This document shows positions 1 through 5,613 of a stretch of 5,613 nucleotides of DNA, in pieces. How positions within the stretch are numbered: the stretch's first letter is position 1; the number at the start of each line of letters is the position of its first letter. The position numbers were made by a program, and so were the translations under genes. Source of the DNA: Verrucomicrobiota bacterium. Its GTDB lineage: Bacteria; Verrucomicrobiota; Verrucomicrobiia; Limisphaerales; UBA9464. The DNA lies in assembly GCA_017302195.1 (NCBI GenBank), contig JAFLEG010000343.1, positions 1 through 5,613 of the forward strand, written 5' to 3'. The notes below the pieces were generated by a model, which saw nothing but the letters and a program-made list of their open reading frames with translations, searched no databases and was not told the DNA's origin.

Positions 1-1404
1 CTCGGCGCGGCGGAAGCGGGTGCCGGCGTCATTGAGCAGCAGCGCATTGACCGCGTAGCTGAACGGGTAACCCATGCCCGACATCACTGCGACATCCTCC
101 CAGCCGTCGGCGTTGGCATCGCCGACGCTGACACCCCACGGCCAGTAGGTTTCGGCCCCGAGAGCGTCGGAGCGTTCTTCAAACCGGCCGTCGCCCAGGT
201 TCACATAGAGGGCATTGCCGAAGAGGTTGTTGGAGGCGCCCTGGAGGAACTGGTCGGTCCAGGTGACCGAGCACCAGGCCTCCGACTTGGCCCGCTCGAC
301 CCCGCTGTTGTACCCGCGCCGGAGCTTCGATTGTCCGGCGGTCATGTCGGAGTGCATGTCGGTCAGCAGGAAGTCGAAGCGTCCGTCGAGGTTGAAGTCG
401 AAGACACCAATGCCCATCGCGCCCCAGGGCGTTCTCGGAAAATACCGGGCGGTCTGTTCCTCGAACCGCTGGCCGTCCCGGTTCACGAACAGATGGTCGT
501 CGCCCTGCATGTTCAGCAGGTAGAGGTCCGGCCAGCCGTCCTCGTTGATATCGCATGCCGAGGCATCGCCGCTCCACCCGGTGCCTGTCAGGTCCATTTC
601 CCGCGCCACCTCGGTGAACTTCCACCCGCCGTCGTTGCGGTACAGCAGACAGCGCTCGGATCGGTCCGGGAACAGATGGCCGCTGAAGGCGTTGGTGAGT
701 CCGATCCAGTAATCGCCGGACCGGACGTCCGAGGTGAACCTGCCGATGCTGGTGATCAGGATGTCCGGACGCGAGTCCCGGTTGAAATCCAGGACCACGA
801 TCCCGGAGGAATGCCAGCGCGAGCTCCAGCCGGCGGTGGCGGTCACGTCGCGGAACCGGCCACCGCCGGTGTTCTCGAACAGCACATTGCCATCCCGCAC
901 CGTGGACACCACCAGGTCCGGATCACCGTCGTTGTCGAGATCGGCAAAGGCGGCCCCCGCGGTGACCCGTCTGGCGACCGCGACCCCTGCCGGTTCGGTG
1001 ATGTTGGCGAACGTCCCGGAGCCCAGGTTCCGCCAGAGCTGGTTGCCGCCGATCTGGTTTCCGAAGAAGAGGTCCGGCTGGCCGTCGCCATCCACGTCCG
1101 CTGCCGCCACGGCCGAACCGTGGTCGTAATGGATGGCCTTCTCGCGCCGCCCGGAGTCGTCGGTCATCCGGTGGCGGAAGGTGATGCCGGACCCGGGCTG
1201 CTGGTCGGAGTAGCGGAAGGGGCGGGAGGCGGCGAACGCCCCGGCATCCAGCCGTTGCGTTGCAGCCGCCTCACGGAGCATCCGGGCCACCTCGGCATCG
1301 TCCTGGACCGAGTAGGTTTCCCGCGCCAGGCCGCGAATACCGGACGGCGCGAACAGGACCATCAGCAGCACCGGGAGCACCGACCGGAGCAGGGCGGATT
1401 TCAT
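1..1404 (-). CDS. Exported FG-GAP/VCBS repeat protein, CRTAC1-like (3' end outside window)
   Basis: The frame is open from the ATG at 1404-1402 to the window edge, giving 468 codons without a stop, so the C-terminus is missing. The protein starts with a clear Sec signal peptide: Lys2/Arg7, then a hydrophobic core at about residues 9-18 and a likely cleavage near residues 23-27. This supports the chosen start, although no Shine-Dalgarno is seen before it. Six Asp-rich calcium-loop motifs of the FG-GAP/VCBS kind follow: DVDGDGQPDL (103-112), DLDNDGDPDL (155-164), DFNRDSRPDI (206-215), DINEDGWPDL (285-294), DFNLDGRFDF (336-345) and DANADGWEDV (429-438). Between them are typical blade phrases such as NQLWRNLGSGTF. 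This is the integrin-alpha-like beta-propeller seen in CRTAC1/ASPIC-UnbV proteins. In that family an ASPIC/UnbV domain usually follows the propeller, which would lie to the left of the window. It is probably an extracytoplasmic calcium-binding protein. Its ligand is unknown, and no catalytic residues are recognised. Confidence 0.93.
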   Translation of the reverse strand, partial: MKSALLRSVLPVLLMVLFAPSGIRGLARETYSVQDDAEVARMLREAAATQRLDAGAFAASRPFRYSDQQPGSGITFRHRMTDDSGRREKAIHYDHGSAVAAADVDGDGQPDLFFGNQIGGNQLWRNLGSGTFANITEPAGVAVARRVTAGAAFADLDNDGDPDLVVSTVRDGNVLFENTGGGRFRDVTATAGWSSRWHSSGIVVLDFNRDSRPDILITSIGRFTSDVRSGDYWIGLTNAFSGHLFPDRSERCLLYRNDGGWKFTEVAREMDLTGTGWSGDASACDINEDGWPDLYLLNMQGDDHLFVNRDGQRFEEQTARYFPRTPWGAMGIGVFDFNLDGRFDFLLTDMHSDMTAGQSKLRRGYNSGVERAKSEAWCSVTWTDQFLQGASNNLFGNALYVNLGDGRFEERSDALGAETYWPWGVSVGDANADGWEDVAVMSGMGYPFSYAVNALLLNDAGTRFRRAE

Positions 1405-1505
1405 GGCGAGAGCGGGGGAGAGATGTGAGGTGGAGCAGGGCCACCGTATCGAGGTCCTGCTGGAAGTCGCGCCTTTTCACGACACCCGAGGGGGTGCCGC
1501 AAGGA

Positions 1506-1632
1506 TTCACCACCGAGGCACCGAGAACACGGAGGGCGGCCGGGGGACCTTCAGAATCGTCAGACTCGCTTCGCCGATTGCCACCATCACCCAGCGCAGG
1601 GCCATGCTCCGAGTCTCAGCGCCTCTGCGGTG
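1506..1632. repeat. Short intergenic repeat element with inverted, unit-repeated arms (element 1)
   Basis: The left arm holds three tandem similar units: CACCGAGG (1511-1518), CACCGAGAA (1519-1527) and CACGGAGGG (1528-1536). The right arm read on the minus strand from 1632 gives CACCGCAGAGG, CGCTGAGA and CTCGGAGC. It is therefore an imperfect inverted copy of the same theme. Between the arms lie about 70 bases with no recognisable gene. A 7-bp complementary pair (AGACTCG at 1562-1568, CGAGTCT at 1610-1616) spans the core. The element sits in the 248-base gap after the DUF1398 stop codon, with its near arm 20 bases beyond that stop. From memory, similar arms recur between genes in many environmental bacterial genomes, but this was not checked. 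It has no transposase and no obvious target-site duplication, so MITE-like origin is only a guess. Confidence 0.6.
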
Positions 1633-1652
1633 CCAGGGTCATAGCCAAAATC

Positions 1653-2054
1653 CTATTTCGGCTCGGCCCCGGGGAACCATTCCGTGTGCTGGTCCCCCTG
1701 ACGCCCCAGGTAGGTGACACGCTTCCCGCGCAGGAACGCGAAATAGCCCTGCACCCCGGCCGCCATCGCCCGACGGGTGAAGTCGCGGTACTTCTGGCCG
1801 TGCCGCTGGCTGTCCAGGATGTCTGCCCGCAGGGCCGCGGCGTCGAAGTCGAGGGCGACGGGAGGCAGTCCCTCGTAGGGAATCGGGATCACCACGGCGT
1901 CGCCGTTCCCGCTGTGGAAGCTCTTGCACCGGGACACGTAGTCCACGTGATAGTATTCGACGCCGGCAGACACCAGGCAGCCCACCACCTCGGGAAACGA
2001 CAGCGTCCCTTCGAGGGTGGCCTGGGACGCGTTGCGGATGATTTCAGTGTTCAT
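1653..2054 (-). CDS. DUF1398 family protein (YbcV / COG5562-like)
   Basis: This is a complete 133-residue reading frame from ATG (2054-2052) to TAG (1655-1653). It matches the DUF1398 layout as I know it: an N-terminal helix, then a GVEYYHVDYV stretch (residues 31-40) resembling the family's GVxYYxxxY signature, then FHSGNGD (46-52). After that come an FDAAALRADILDSQRHGQKY helix region (70-89), a DFTRRAMAAGV helix (91-101) and a final YFAFLRGKRVTYLGRQGDQ beta region (104-122). Length is normal for the family. There is no signal peptide or membrane segment, so it is probably cytoplasmic. Family members are often labelled 'phage envelope protein', but I see no phage context here and no established biochemical role. 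It lies 89 bases downstream of the sigma factor gene in the same direction, with a perfect dyad just before its start codon. No Shine-Dalgarno is evident. Family assignment is fairly sure; function is unknown. Confidence 0.85.
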   Translation of the reverse strand: MNTEIIRNASQATLEGTLSFPEVVGCLVSAGVEYYHVDYVSRCKSFHSGNGDAVVIPIPYEGLPPVALDFDAAALRADILDSQRHGQKYRDFTRRAMAAGVQGYFAFLRGKRVTYLGRQGDQHTEWFPGAEPK

Positions 2055-2064
2055 GGTTCGTGTG

Positions 2065-2100
2065 ATTCAACTGCGGACCGGAACCGGGCCGCAGTTGAAT
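2065..2100. promoter_or_regulatory. Perfect 12-bp inverted repeat before the DUF1398 start
   Basis: ATTCAACTGCGG (2065-2076) is exactly complementary to CCGCAGTTGAAT (2089-2100), separated by 12 bases. The spacer ACCGGAACCGGG is itself partly self-complementary (CCG 2078-2080 with CGG 2085-2087). A transcript could therefore form a long stem interrupted by one A-G mismatch. The dyad lies 10 bases upstream of the DUF1398 ATG and 43 bases beyond the sigma factor stop. Neither strand shows a T-tract next to it, so a classical intrinsic terminator is not well supported. It could be an operator for a dimeric regulator, a 5'-leader hairpin limiting DUF1398 translation, or a 3'-end structure protecting the sigma factor message. 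The symmetry is directly seen; the role is inference. Confidence 0.65.
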
Positions 2101-2143
2101 GGACCATCCGATCGGTCCCCTGTGACAGTTCGGGCGGCGAAAT

Positions 2144-2992
2144 CTAATTCCGGTCAAATGGGGACCTGGAGAGGATCTCCCGAAGCCTCGGGGCGATGTC
2201 CGGCCCCTTGAGAAATGGCTGCTCCCGGTACAGCTCGGCGTGACTCCGATCGAGCGCCTGCAACTCTTCCAACCGCCCGGCGGCAAGCTCCCGAACCTCG
2301 GCGATCCGATCCCTGGAAAACTGCAGATGGTCGGGATCGAGCCATCCACGGCGCATGAACCCGCTGGCCTTGCGCGCACAGCGGCATGGATTGGACCGGT
2401 TCACCAGGCCGCACTTGCCGTTCATGAACTGGTAGAGGTCGCGACGGGCCCGCGAGAGCAGTTGACGAAAGTTGTCCGGACTCTCGTCCATGGCGGCCGC
2501 CGCAGACTCGCCCGATTCGCCGAGGACCTCCCCCAGGATGAAGGCGAGCCGTTGACGGCGGTCGAGACACATCAGCATCGCCGTCATGCAGCCCAGCCTG
2601 GCCTCCTCCACCAGAAGCCGGGTCTCCACCGGAAGCGTGCGCGGGTCCGGCAACTCATGATCAGGCACGCCGTCCAGCGACAGCGCCATGTCGGCGAAGG
2701 TCATCCGCTGCTCCTCCATCTCGGATTTTCGGACATTGAGCAGGTGATTCACCGCGATCCGGTGCAGCCAGGTCCTAAACGCACAGCGCCCGGCAAAGGT
2801 GTCCAGCTTTGTCACCGCCTTGATGAGAATCTCCTGGGTGGCGTCCTCGGCCGCCGTCCGACGCCACATCATCCGCAGCGACAGATTGAACACCCAGGAC
2901 TGATGACGACGCACCAGGACATCCAGGGCCTGCAGGTCGCCGCCCTGCGCCCCGGCCACCAGTTCCTCGTCGGAGTCAGAATTCCTGTCCAT
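2144..2992 (-). CDS. ECF-type RNA polymerase sigma factor with Cys-containing C-terminal extension
   Basis: This complete 282-residue frame runs from ATG (2992-2990) to TAG (2146-2144). Sigma region 2 covers about residues 10-92. It includes AAEDATQEILIKAV (47-60), which is the core-RNA-polymerase-binding region 2.2, and FRTWLHRIAVNHLLNVRK (72-89), which is regions 2.3-2.4 for -10 melting and recognition. A variable linker (about 93-125) leads to region 4 (about 126-190), whose helix-turn-helix would read the -35 element. Within it, RLAFILGEVLGES and NFRQLLSRARRDL match the usual pattern. After region 4 comes a CGLVNRSNPCRCARK motif with Cys194, Cys203 and Cys205, then a charged, largely helical tail to residue 282. 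Ordinary ECF factors are about 160-200 residues, so the extra 80-90 residues are a distinct module, known from a subset of ECF factors. No anti-sigma gene is visible next to it. The target regulon is unknown. Confidence 0.95.
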   Translation of the reverse strand: MDRNSDSDEELVAGAQGGDLQALDVLVRRHQSWVFNLSLRMMWRRTAAEDATQEILIKAVTKLDTFAGRCAFRTWLHRIAVNHLLNVRKSEMEEQRMTFADMALSLDGVPDHELPDPRTLPVETRLLVEEARLGCMTAMLMCLDRRQRLAFILGEVLGESGESAAAAMDESPDNFRQLLSRARRDLYQFMNGKCGLVNRSNPCRCARKASGFMRRGWLDPDHLQFSRDRIAEVRELAAGRLEELQALDRSHAELYREQPFLKGPDIAPRLREILSRSPFDRN

Positions 2993-3139
2993 GACCGCCT
3001 GCTTCGGACCGCCTTCCCCGCACGCCCAAGCAGTGGGAAAGGTTGGCGCTGCGCCCGTTCAGGCGGCAATGGATTTCCAGTCGCTGCCGCTCGCGAGCGT
3101 GCTTCCGGCGGTTGTCGTCGTCACACCGGAGATACCTCA

Positions 3140-3309
3140 CACCGGGGACACGAGGGACACCAAGGAATCTGGGCTCGGTCCGAGACGATCCCGCCGGAGT
3201 CTGCCGTGCTCACGGCCGTGACTCCGCAGTCGAGCAAGTGCTCATCGCCATCGGGGAAGTGTTCTTCCCGCAATCAGGCCGACCTTTCGTGTCCTTTGCG
3301 CCCTTCATG
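3140..3309. repeat. Short intergenic repeat element with inverted 9-nt-periodic arms (element 2)
   Basis: The left arm has three exact-length 9-base units: CACCGGGGA (3140-3148), CACGAGGGA (3149-3157) and CACCAAGGA (3158-3166). The right arm read on the minus strand gives CATGAAGGG (3309-3301), CGCAAAGGA (3300-3292) and CACGAAAGG (3291-3283). It is the same 9-base theme, three units, in inverted orientation. The core is rich in hairpins. The element ends 8 bases beyond the stop codon of the upstream repeat-domain protein. Its plan of inverted tandem-unit arms around an unrelated core matches element 1 at 1506-1632, although unit sequences and core length differ (about 116 versus 70 bases). 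There is no coding capacity. It is probably a non-autonomous dispersed repeat or an RNA-structural 3'-end element; which of these is inference. Confidence 0.62.
3195..3269. other. Cluster of three hairpins in the core of element 2
   Basis: Three consecutive inverted repeats are visible. The first has an outer stem CGGAGTC (3195-3201) pairing with GACTCCG (3220-3226). An inner stem GCCGT (3203-3207) pairs with ACGGC (3212-3216), giving one long hairpin with a small asymmetric bulge. The second is GAGCA (3232-3236) with TGCTC (3239-3243), whose 2-base spacer would have to open to a 4-base loop. The third is GGGAAG (3254-3259) with CTTCCC (3264-3269) around a TGTT loop. No T-tract follows on the minus strand, so it is not a standard intrinsic terminator, though it could still impede RNA polymerase or 3' exonucleases after the upstream gene. 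Confidence 0.5.
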
Positions 3310-3317
3310 TCAGGCGC

Positions 3318-5613
3318 TCAGCGCGGTGGCTGTGGCGCACCGTTGAGCGGGACTTCCAGGACACCGAGATCGAAGGGGCTTTCCCGGGATTCCTCCCCGG
3401 TGATCTCCGGAACGGTCACCGCCAAGGAAAGGTGCCCAAGAATACGGTAGTGCCCGGATTCCGACCCCACCTCCAGTGGAGCCCGCAACCAGGCCTCCAG
3501 CCGGTATCGGCCCGGAGCGACCGAGGGAAAGCGCAGCGATCCCTCCGGGCCGGGGATCGCTGACGCGTGGCGACTCGTCAGCATCGCCCGGGTCCAGACC
3601 CGTTCGTCCCGGGCATGAGGCGGCGGCTCATCTGGAACCTCGCGCCTCAAAACCACCTCATCCATTTCCCAGCGATGATCGGGGAGGTTCTCTGAGGCGC
3701 GAAGCCTTCCAATCACCGGCGGGCCATCCTGCACCAGCTCCACCTCCGTCACGGACCCGGCGGTCACGGTGACCCACGTCGGGTGGCTGTATTCCTCCTG
3801 GTTCGGGCGGCCGGAGGCACCGAGGAGTTCCATCAATCCGGCGGGAACCCGAGGGAACCGGAACCGGCCCTGCCCGTCGGTGTGGGCATACATGTCGAGT
3901 CGGATTCCCGGCGGCGTCTGGTCGCCCGTCGGGATCCAGTCCCGAAGGAGCATCAATTGGTCTGCGCACGGTTTCCCGTCCCGCACCCAGGTCCCTTCGA
4001 TCGCTCCCCATGCCTGAAGTGAAATCTTCCGCTCCTCCAATCCGGTCACGGGCACCTGCGAACAGCCTTCCGGAGCCACGATGAGCACCGACTCCGCGTG
4101 GGGAGTCGGCGGAAAGGAGAAGCGGCCGTCGCGATCCGTCAACGTCCGGTATCCCGAGTTCGCGTTACGCAGGCGACCCCCGTTCTCCATCTCAAAATGG
4201 TGCGCCAACGCTTCAAGATCCCCCGGCCTCCCGCCGGACTCCGAGTGGTATCCGCCGTGGTTGAGTCCGACGAAAGCTCCCGTCACCGGCTTCCCCTGAC
4301 CCTCCACCACCCAGCCCGTGATTCCCTTCCCGGGATCCAGTTCCACTGAGAACTCCTGTTCGACCTCACTCACCGATCGCACCTCCGACGACACCGTTCG
4401 GTAGTCCTCGGCGGCCACCTCCAGTTGGAATTCAGGGTGGGACCCCATGCGGATGGCCCAGTCAAATTGCCCGTCAACGCCCTCGCCCAGCAGCCGGGTA
4501 TCGGACCCGGGCTCGATCAGACGAACCCGGAACCTGGGAACGGGTGCACCGCTCTCCCGATCGGTGACGCGTCCGGTGAGCCGGACCATGGGACCGGCTT
4601 TGGCGGGACTCTGTGGGACTCCTGCGGCGGGGAGATCGGAGGGCAGATACAGCACGAATTCCTTGGAATCGGGGCTCAGCTCGATTCGGAACCTGGATGC
4701 GGCCAACCCGGGAGACTGGACGGCCAGAGTCAACGCTCCCGAGGCAAACGGTCCCACCCGGAAACGCCCCTCCCCATCGGCCACCGCCTGTCGGGAACCC
4801 TGCCCTGGCGACCGTTCCGCGATGATGGAGGCATCGCCCACCGCCAACCCCTCCGCGCCGGAGACCACACGGCCACAAGCCCAAAGTCCCTGCCGGAGGG
4901 TCACCACCCGATTCGTCGCCACCGCCTCCGGACCCTCGAGAGGAAAGGTCGCCCGGACATACTCCGGGTGGTCCACGGAGAAGGTCAGATAGTGATGCAG
5001 CAGCGAGGGCAGTTGGTCGCTGCGGAATTGTCCGGCGGCATCGGTGGTCACGGCATTCCAGCGGGGATGAAAGGCCACGTTCTGCCGTCGGCCGGGGCTG
5101 GGGACGGGGCCTTCCAGTTGGACGACCGCCCCGGCCACCGCCTGCCCGGCCTCGTTGACCACCGTTCCCTGCAAGGCAAGACCCGGTTCCAGGCGGAAGG
5201 ACTCGATCAGGAGCGGCTCGGCAAACTCATGCCCCTGCCAGCTTCCCCGGGCCGGAACATGACCGGCGGACGACACCCACACCACCAGGGCATCCGGTCC
5301 CGTCATCCCGACAGGAATCTCGGCGGTGCCGTCCCCATCCGTGACCGACTCCCATTCCCGTTCCAGTTCCCCGTCGCGGAACACCTGGACCCACAGGCTG
5401 GCCCTCAGGGGTCTTCCGGTGGTGGCGGACCGAACATCCAACTGAAGCCGTGCCGTTCCCGGCACGGGATTGGCTGGCGGTGGGGTTGCTGTCGGGGTGT
5501 CGGATCCGGCGGCATGGATAGACGGCTCGGGGGATTTGCCTTCCGTTGAGGACCGGGAAGCCTGCCACCCTCCGACACCCACCAGCAGGAGCACCAGCGC
5601 CGCGGTGGCCCAA
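3318..5613 (-). CDS. Membrane-anchored protein with tandem carboxypeptidase-regulatory-like domains (5' end outside window)
   Basis: The frame ends at TGA (3320-3318) and stays open to the right edge. The first in-window start is a GTG at 5594-5592, but in-frame codons before it read WATAALV and continue into LLLVGVGGW. That GTG would cut a hydrophobic membrane segment in half, so the true start probably lies beyond the window. Counting from the GTG, a Pro/Thr/Ser-rich linker (about 11-46) precedes roughly seven beta-sandwich repeats, starting near 46, 138, 236, 337, 423, 529 and 625. Most have the CarboxypepD_reg/DUF4480-like pattern: 'GxVxxxxGxPVxGAxV' and later 'TDxxGxFxFxxxPxG'. Examples are GTVVNEAGQAVAGAVV (143-158), TDRDGRFSFPPTP (486-498) and TDGQGRFRFPRVPAG (572-586). 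No peptidase residues are seen in the visible part. The repeats are probably outside the cytoplasmic membrane and involved in binding or structure. What precedes the anchor is unknown; in related phyla such repeats can follow an N-terminal signalling or sigma-like domain, which is a recollection and not seen here. Confidence 0.85.
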   Translation of the reverse strand, partial: WATAALVLLLVGVGGWQASRSSTEGKSPEPSIHAAGSDTPTATPPPANPVPGTARLQLDVRSATTGRPLRASLWVQVFRDGELEREWESVTDGDGTAEIPVGMTGPDALVVWVSSAGHVPARGSWQGHEFAEPLLIESFRLEPGLALQGTVVNEAGQAVAGAVVQLEGPVPSPGRRQNVAFHPRWNAVTTDAAGQFRSDQLPSLLHHYLTFSVDHPEYVRATFPLEGPEAVATNRVVTLRQGLWACGRVVSGAEGLAVGDASIIAERSPGQGSRQAVADGEGRFRVGPFASGALTLAVQSPGLAASRFRIELSPDSKEFVLYLPSDLPAAGVPQSPAKAGPMVRLTGRVTDRESGAPVPRFRVRLIEPGSDTRLLGEGVDGQFDWAIRMGSHPEFQLEVAAEDYRTVSSEVRSVSEVEQEFSVELDPGKGITGWVVEGQGKPVTGAFVGLNHGGYHSESGGRPGDLEALAHHFEMENGGRLRNANSGYRTLTDRDGRFSFPPTPHAESVLIVAPEGCSQVPVTGLEERKISLQAWGAIEGTWVRDGKPCADQLMLLRDWIPTGDQTPPGIRLDMYAHTDGQGRFRFPRVPAGLMELLGASGRPNQEEYSHPTWVTVTAGSVTEVELVQDGPPVIGRLRASENLPDHRWEMDEVVLRREVPDEPPPHARDERVWTRAMLTSRHASAIPGPEGSLRFPSVAPGRYRLEAWLRAPLEVGSESGHYRILGHLSLAVTVPEITGEESRESPFDLGVLEVPLNGAPQPPR

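Larger units (their letters stand above)
2993..3317. other. 325-base intergenic region upstream of the sigma factor gene
   Basis: The part nearest the sigma gene (2993-3139) should contain its promoter and leader, but I cannot identify a convincing -35/-10 pair or a strong Shine-Dalgarno on the minus strand. It contains a 12-bp palindrome (CGCTCGCGAGCG, 3088-3099), which could arise by chance in GC-rich DNA. A 9-base direct repeat, TCACACCGG, occurs at 3121-3129 and 3137-3145, at the boundary of the repeat element that fills the rest of the gap. No protein-coding frame here looks real: the open frames crossing it are antisense or out-of-frame and lack recognisable domains. Confidence 0.55.

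Noticed and set aside
331..1428. Long plus-strand open frame (365 codons) opposite the FG-GAP/VCBS gene
   Set aside because: It is antisense to a gene with a signal peptide and six clear calcium-loop motifs, and its translation is low-complexity Gly/Val/Arg/Pro-rich without domains. This is typical of GC-rich antisense frames.
1653..2054. Phage-derived gene, based on the 'phage envelope protein' label common for DUF1398
   Set aside because: No integrase, structural phage gene, attachment site or composition shift is visible. The label is a historical annotation of the family and not evidence of a prophage.
1260..2147. Plus-strand open frame (295 codons) spanning element 1 and the DUF1398 gene
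   Set aside because: It crosses two intergenic regions and runs antisense to DUF1398. Its 'TTEAPRTRR' segment comes from the repeat arm, and no domain is visible.
3021..3046. Possible ECF-type promoter for the sigma gene (minus-strand CAACC, 16 bases, CGTG)
   Set aside because: The motif is short and degenerate, and matches of this quality are common by chance in GC-rich DNA. No transcript start is known.
3088..3099. 12-bp palindrome CGCTCGCGAGCG upstream of the sigma gene
   Set aside because: About one spacerless 12-bp palindrome is expected by chance in a window of this size, so symmetry alone is not evidence of an operator.
1506..3309. CRISPR array
   Set aside because: The repeat units are only 8-9 bases, directly abutting, without unique spacers, and inverted at the two ends of each element. 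No cas gene is present.
2240..3346. Long plus-strand open frame (368 codons) opposite the sigma factor gene and crossing element 2
   Set aside because: The minus-strand sigma factor is unmistakable. The 'HRGHEGHQG' stretch in this frame is just translation of the 9-base repeat units.
4425..5549. Long plus-strand open frame (374 codons) opposite the repeat-domain protein
   Set aside because: It has no recognisable domain and a Gly/Arg/Pro/His-rich composition. The minus-strand frame has repeated, conserved beta-sandwich motifs.

Overview
The window is about 5.6 kb of GC-rich bacterial DNA. All four recognisable genes lie on the minus strand, so transcription runs from high to low coordinates. 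The gene set fits a Verrucomicrobiota- or Planctomycetota-like environmental bacterium. It includes a secreted FG-GAP/VCBS (CRTAC1-like) protein, a large exported protein with tandem carboxypeptidase-regulatory-like domains, an ECF sigma factor with a Cys-containing C-terminal extension, no obvious Shine-Dalgarno sequences, and short intergenic repeats of the 'CACGAAGGA/CACCGAGG' type. That assignment is inference from gene style only; no marker gene is present.

Layout in transcription order. (1) 5613-3318: an incomplete gene open at the right edge, with one membrane-spanning segment, a Pro/Thr-rich linker and about seven beta-sandwich repeats of the CarboxypepD_reg kind. (2) 3317-2993: a 325-base gap holding a repeat element with inverted 9-nt-periodic arms (3140-3309) and a chain of hairpins. 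(3) 2992-2144: a complete ECF sigma factor. (4) 2143-2055: a short gap with a perfect 12-bp inverted repeat (2065-2100) just before the next start codon. (5) 2054-1653: a small DUF1398 (YbcV/COG5562-like) protein. (6) 1652-1405: a gap holding a second element of similar design (1506-1632). (7) 1404-1: the first 468 codons of an exported FG-GAP/VCBS repeat protein running off the left edge.

No pathway links all four genes. The sigma factor and DUF1398 gene are the closest pair (89-base gap) and might be co-transcribed or regulated through the dyad between them. The two flanking genes encode cell-envelope or secreted proteins, a plausible but unproven target class for an ECF sigma factor. I see no transposase, phage gene, CRISPR array, tRNA or rRNA. 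The non-coding structure (the two arm-and-core repeats, each starting just after a stop codon, and the perfect dyad) is the least explained part of the window.
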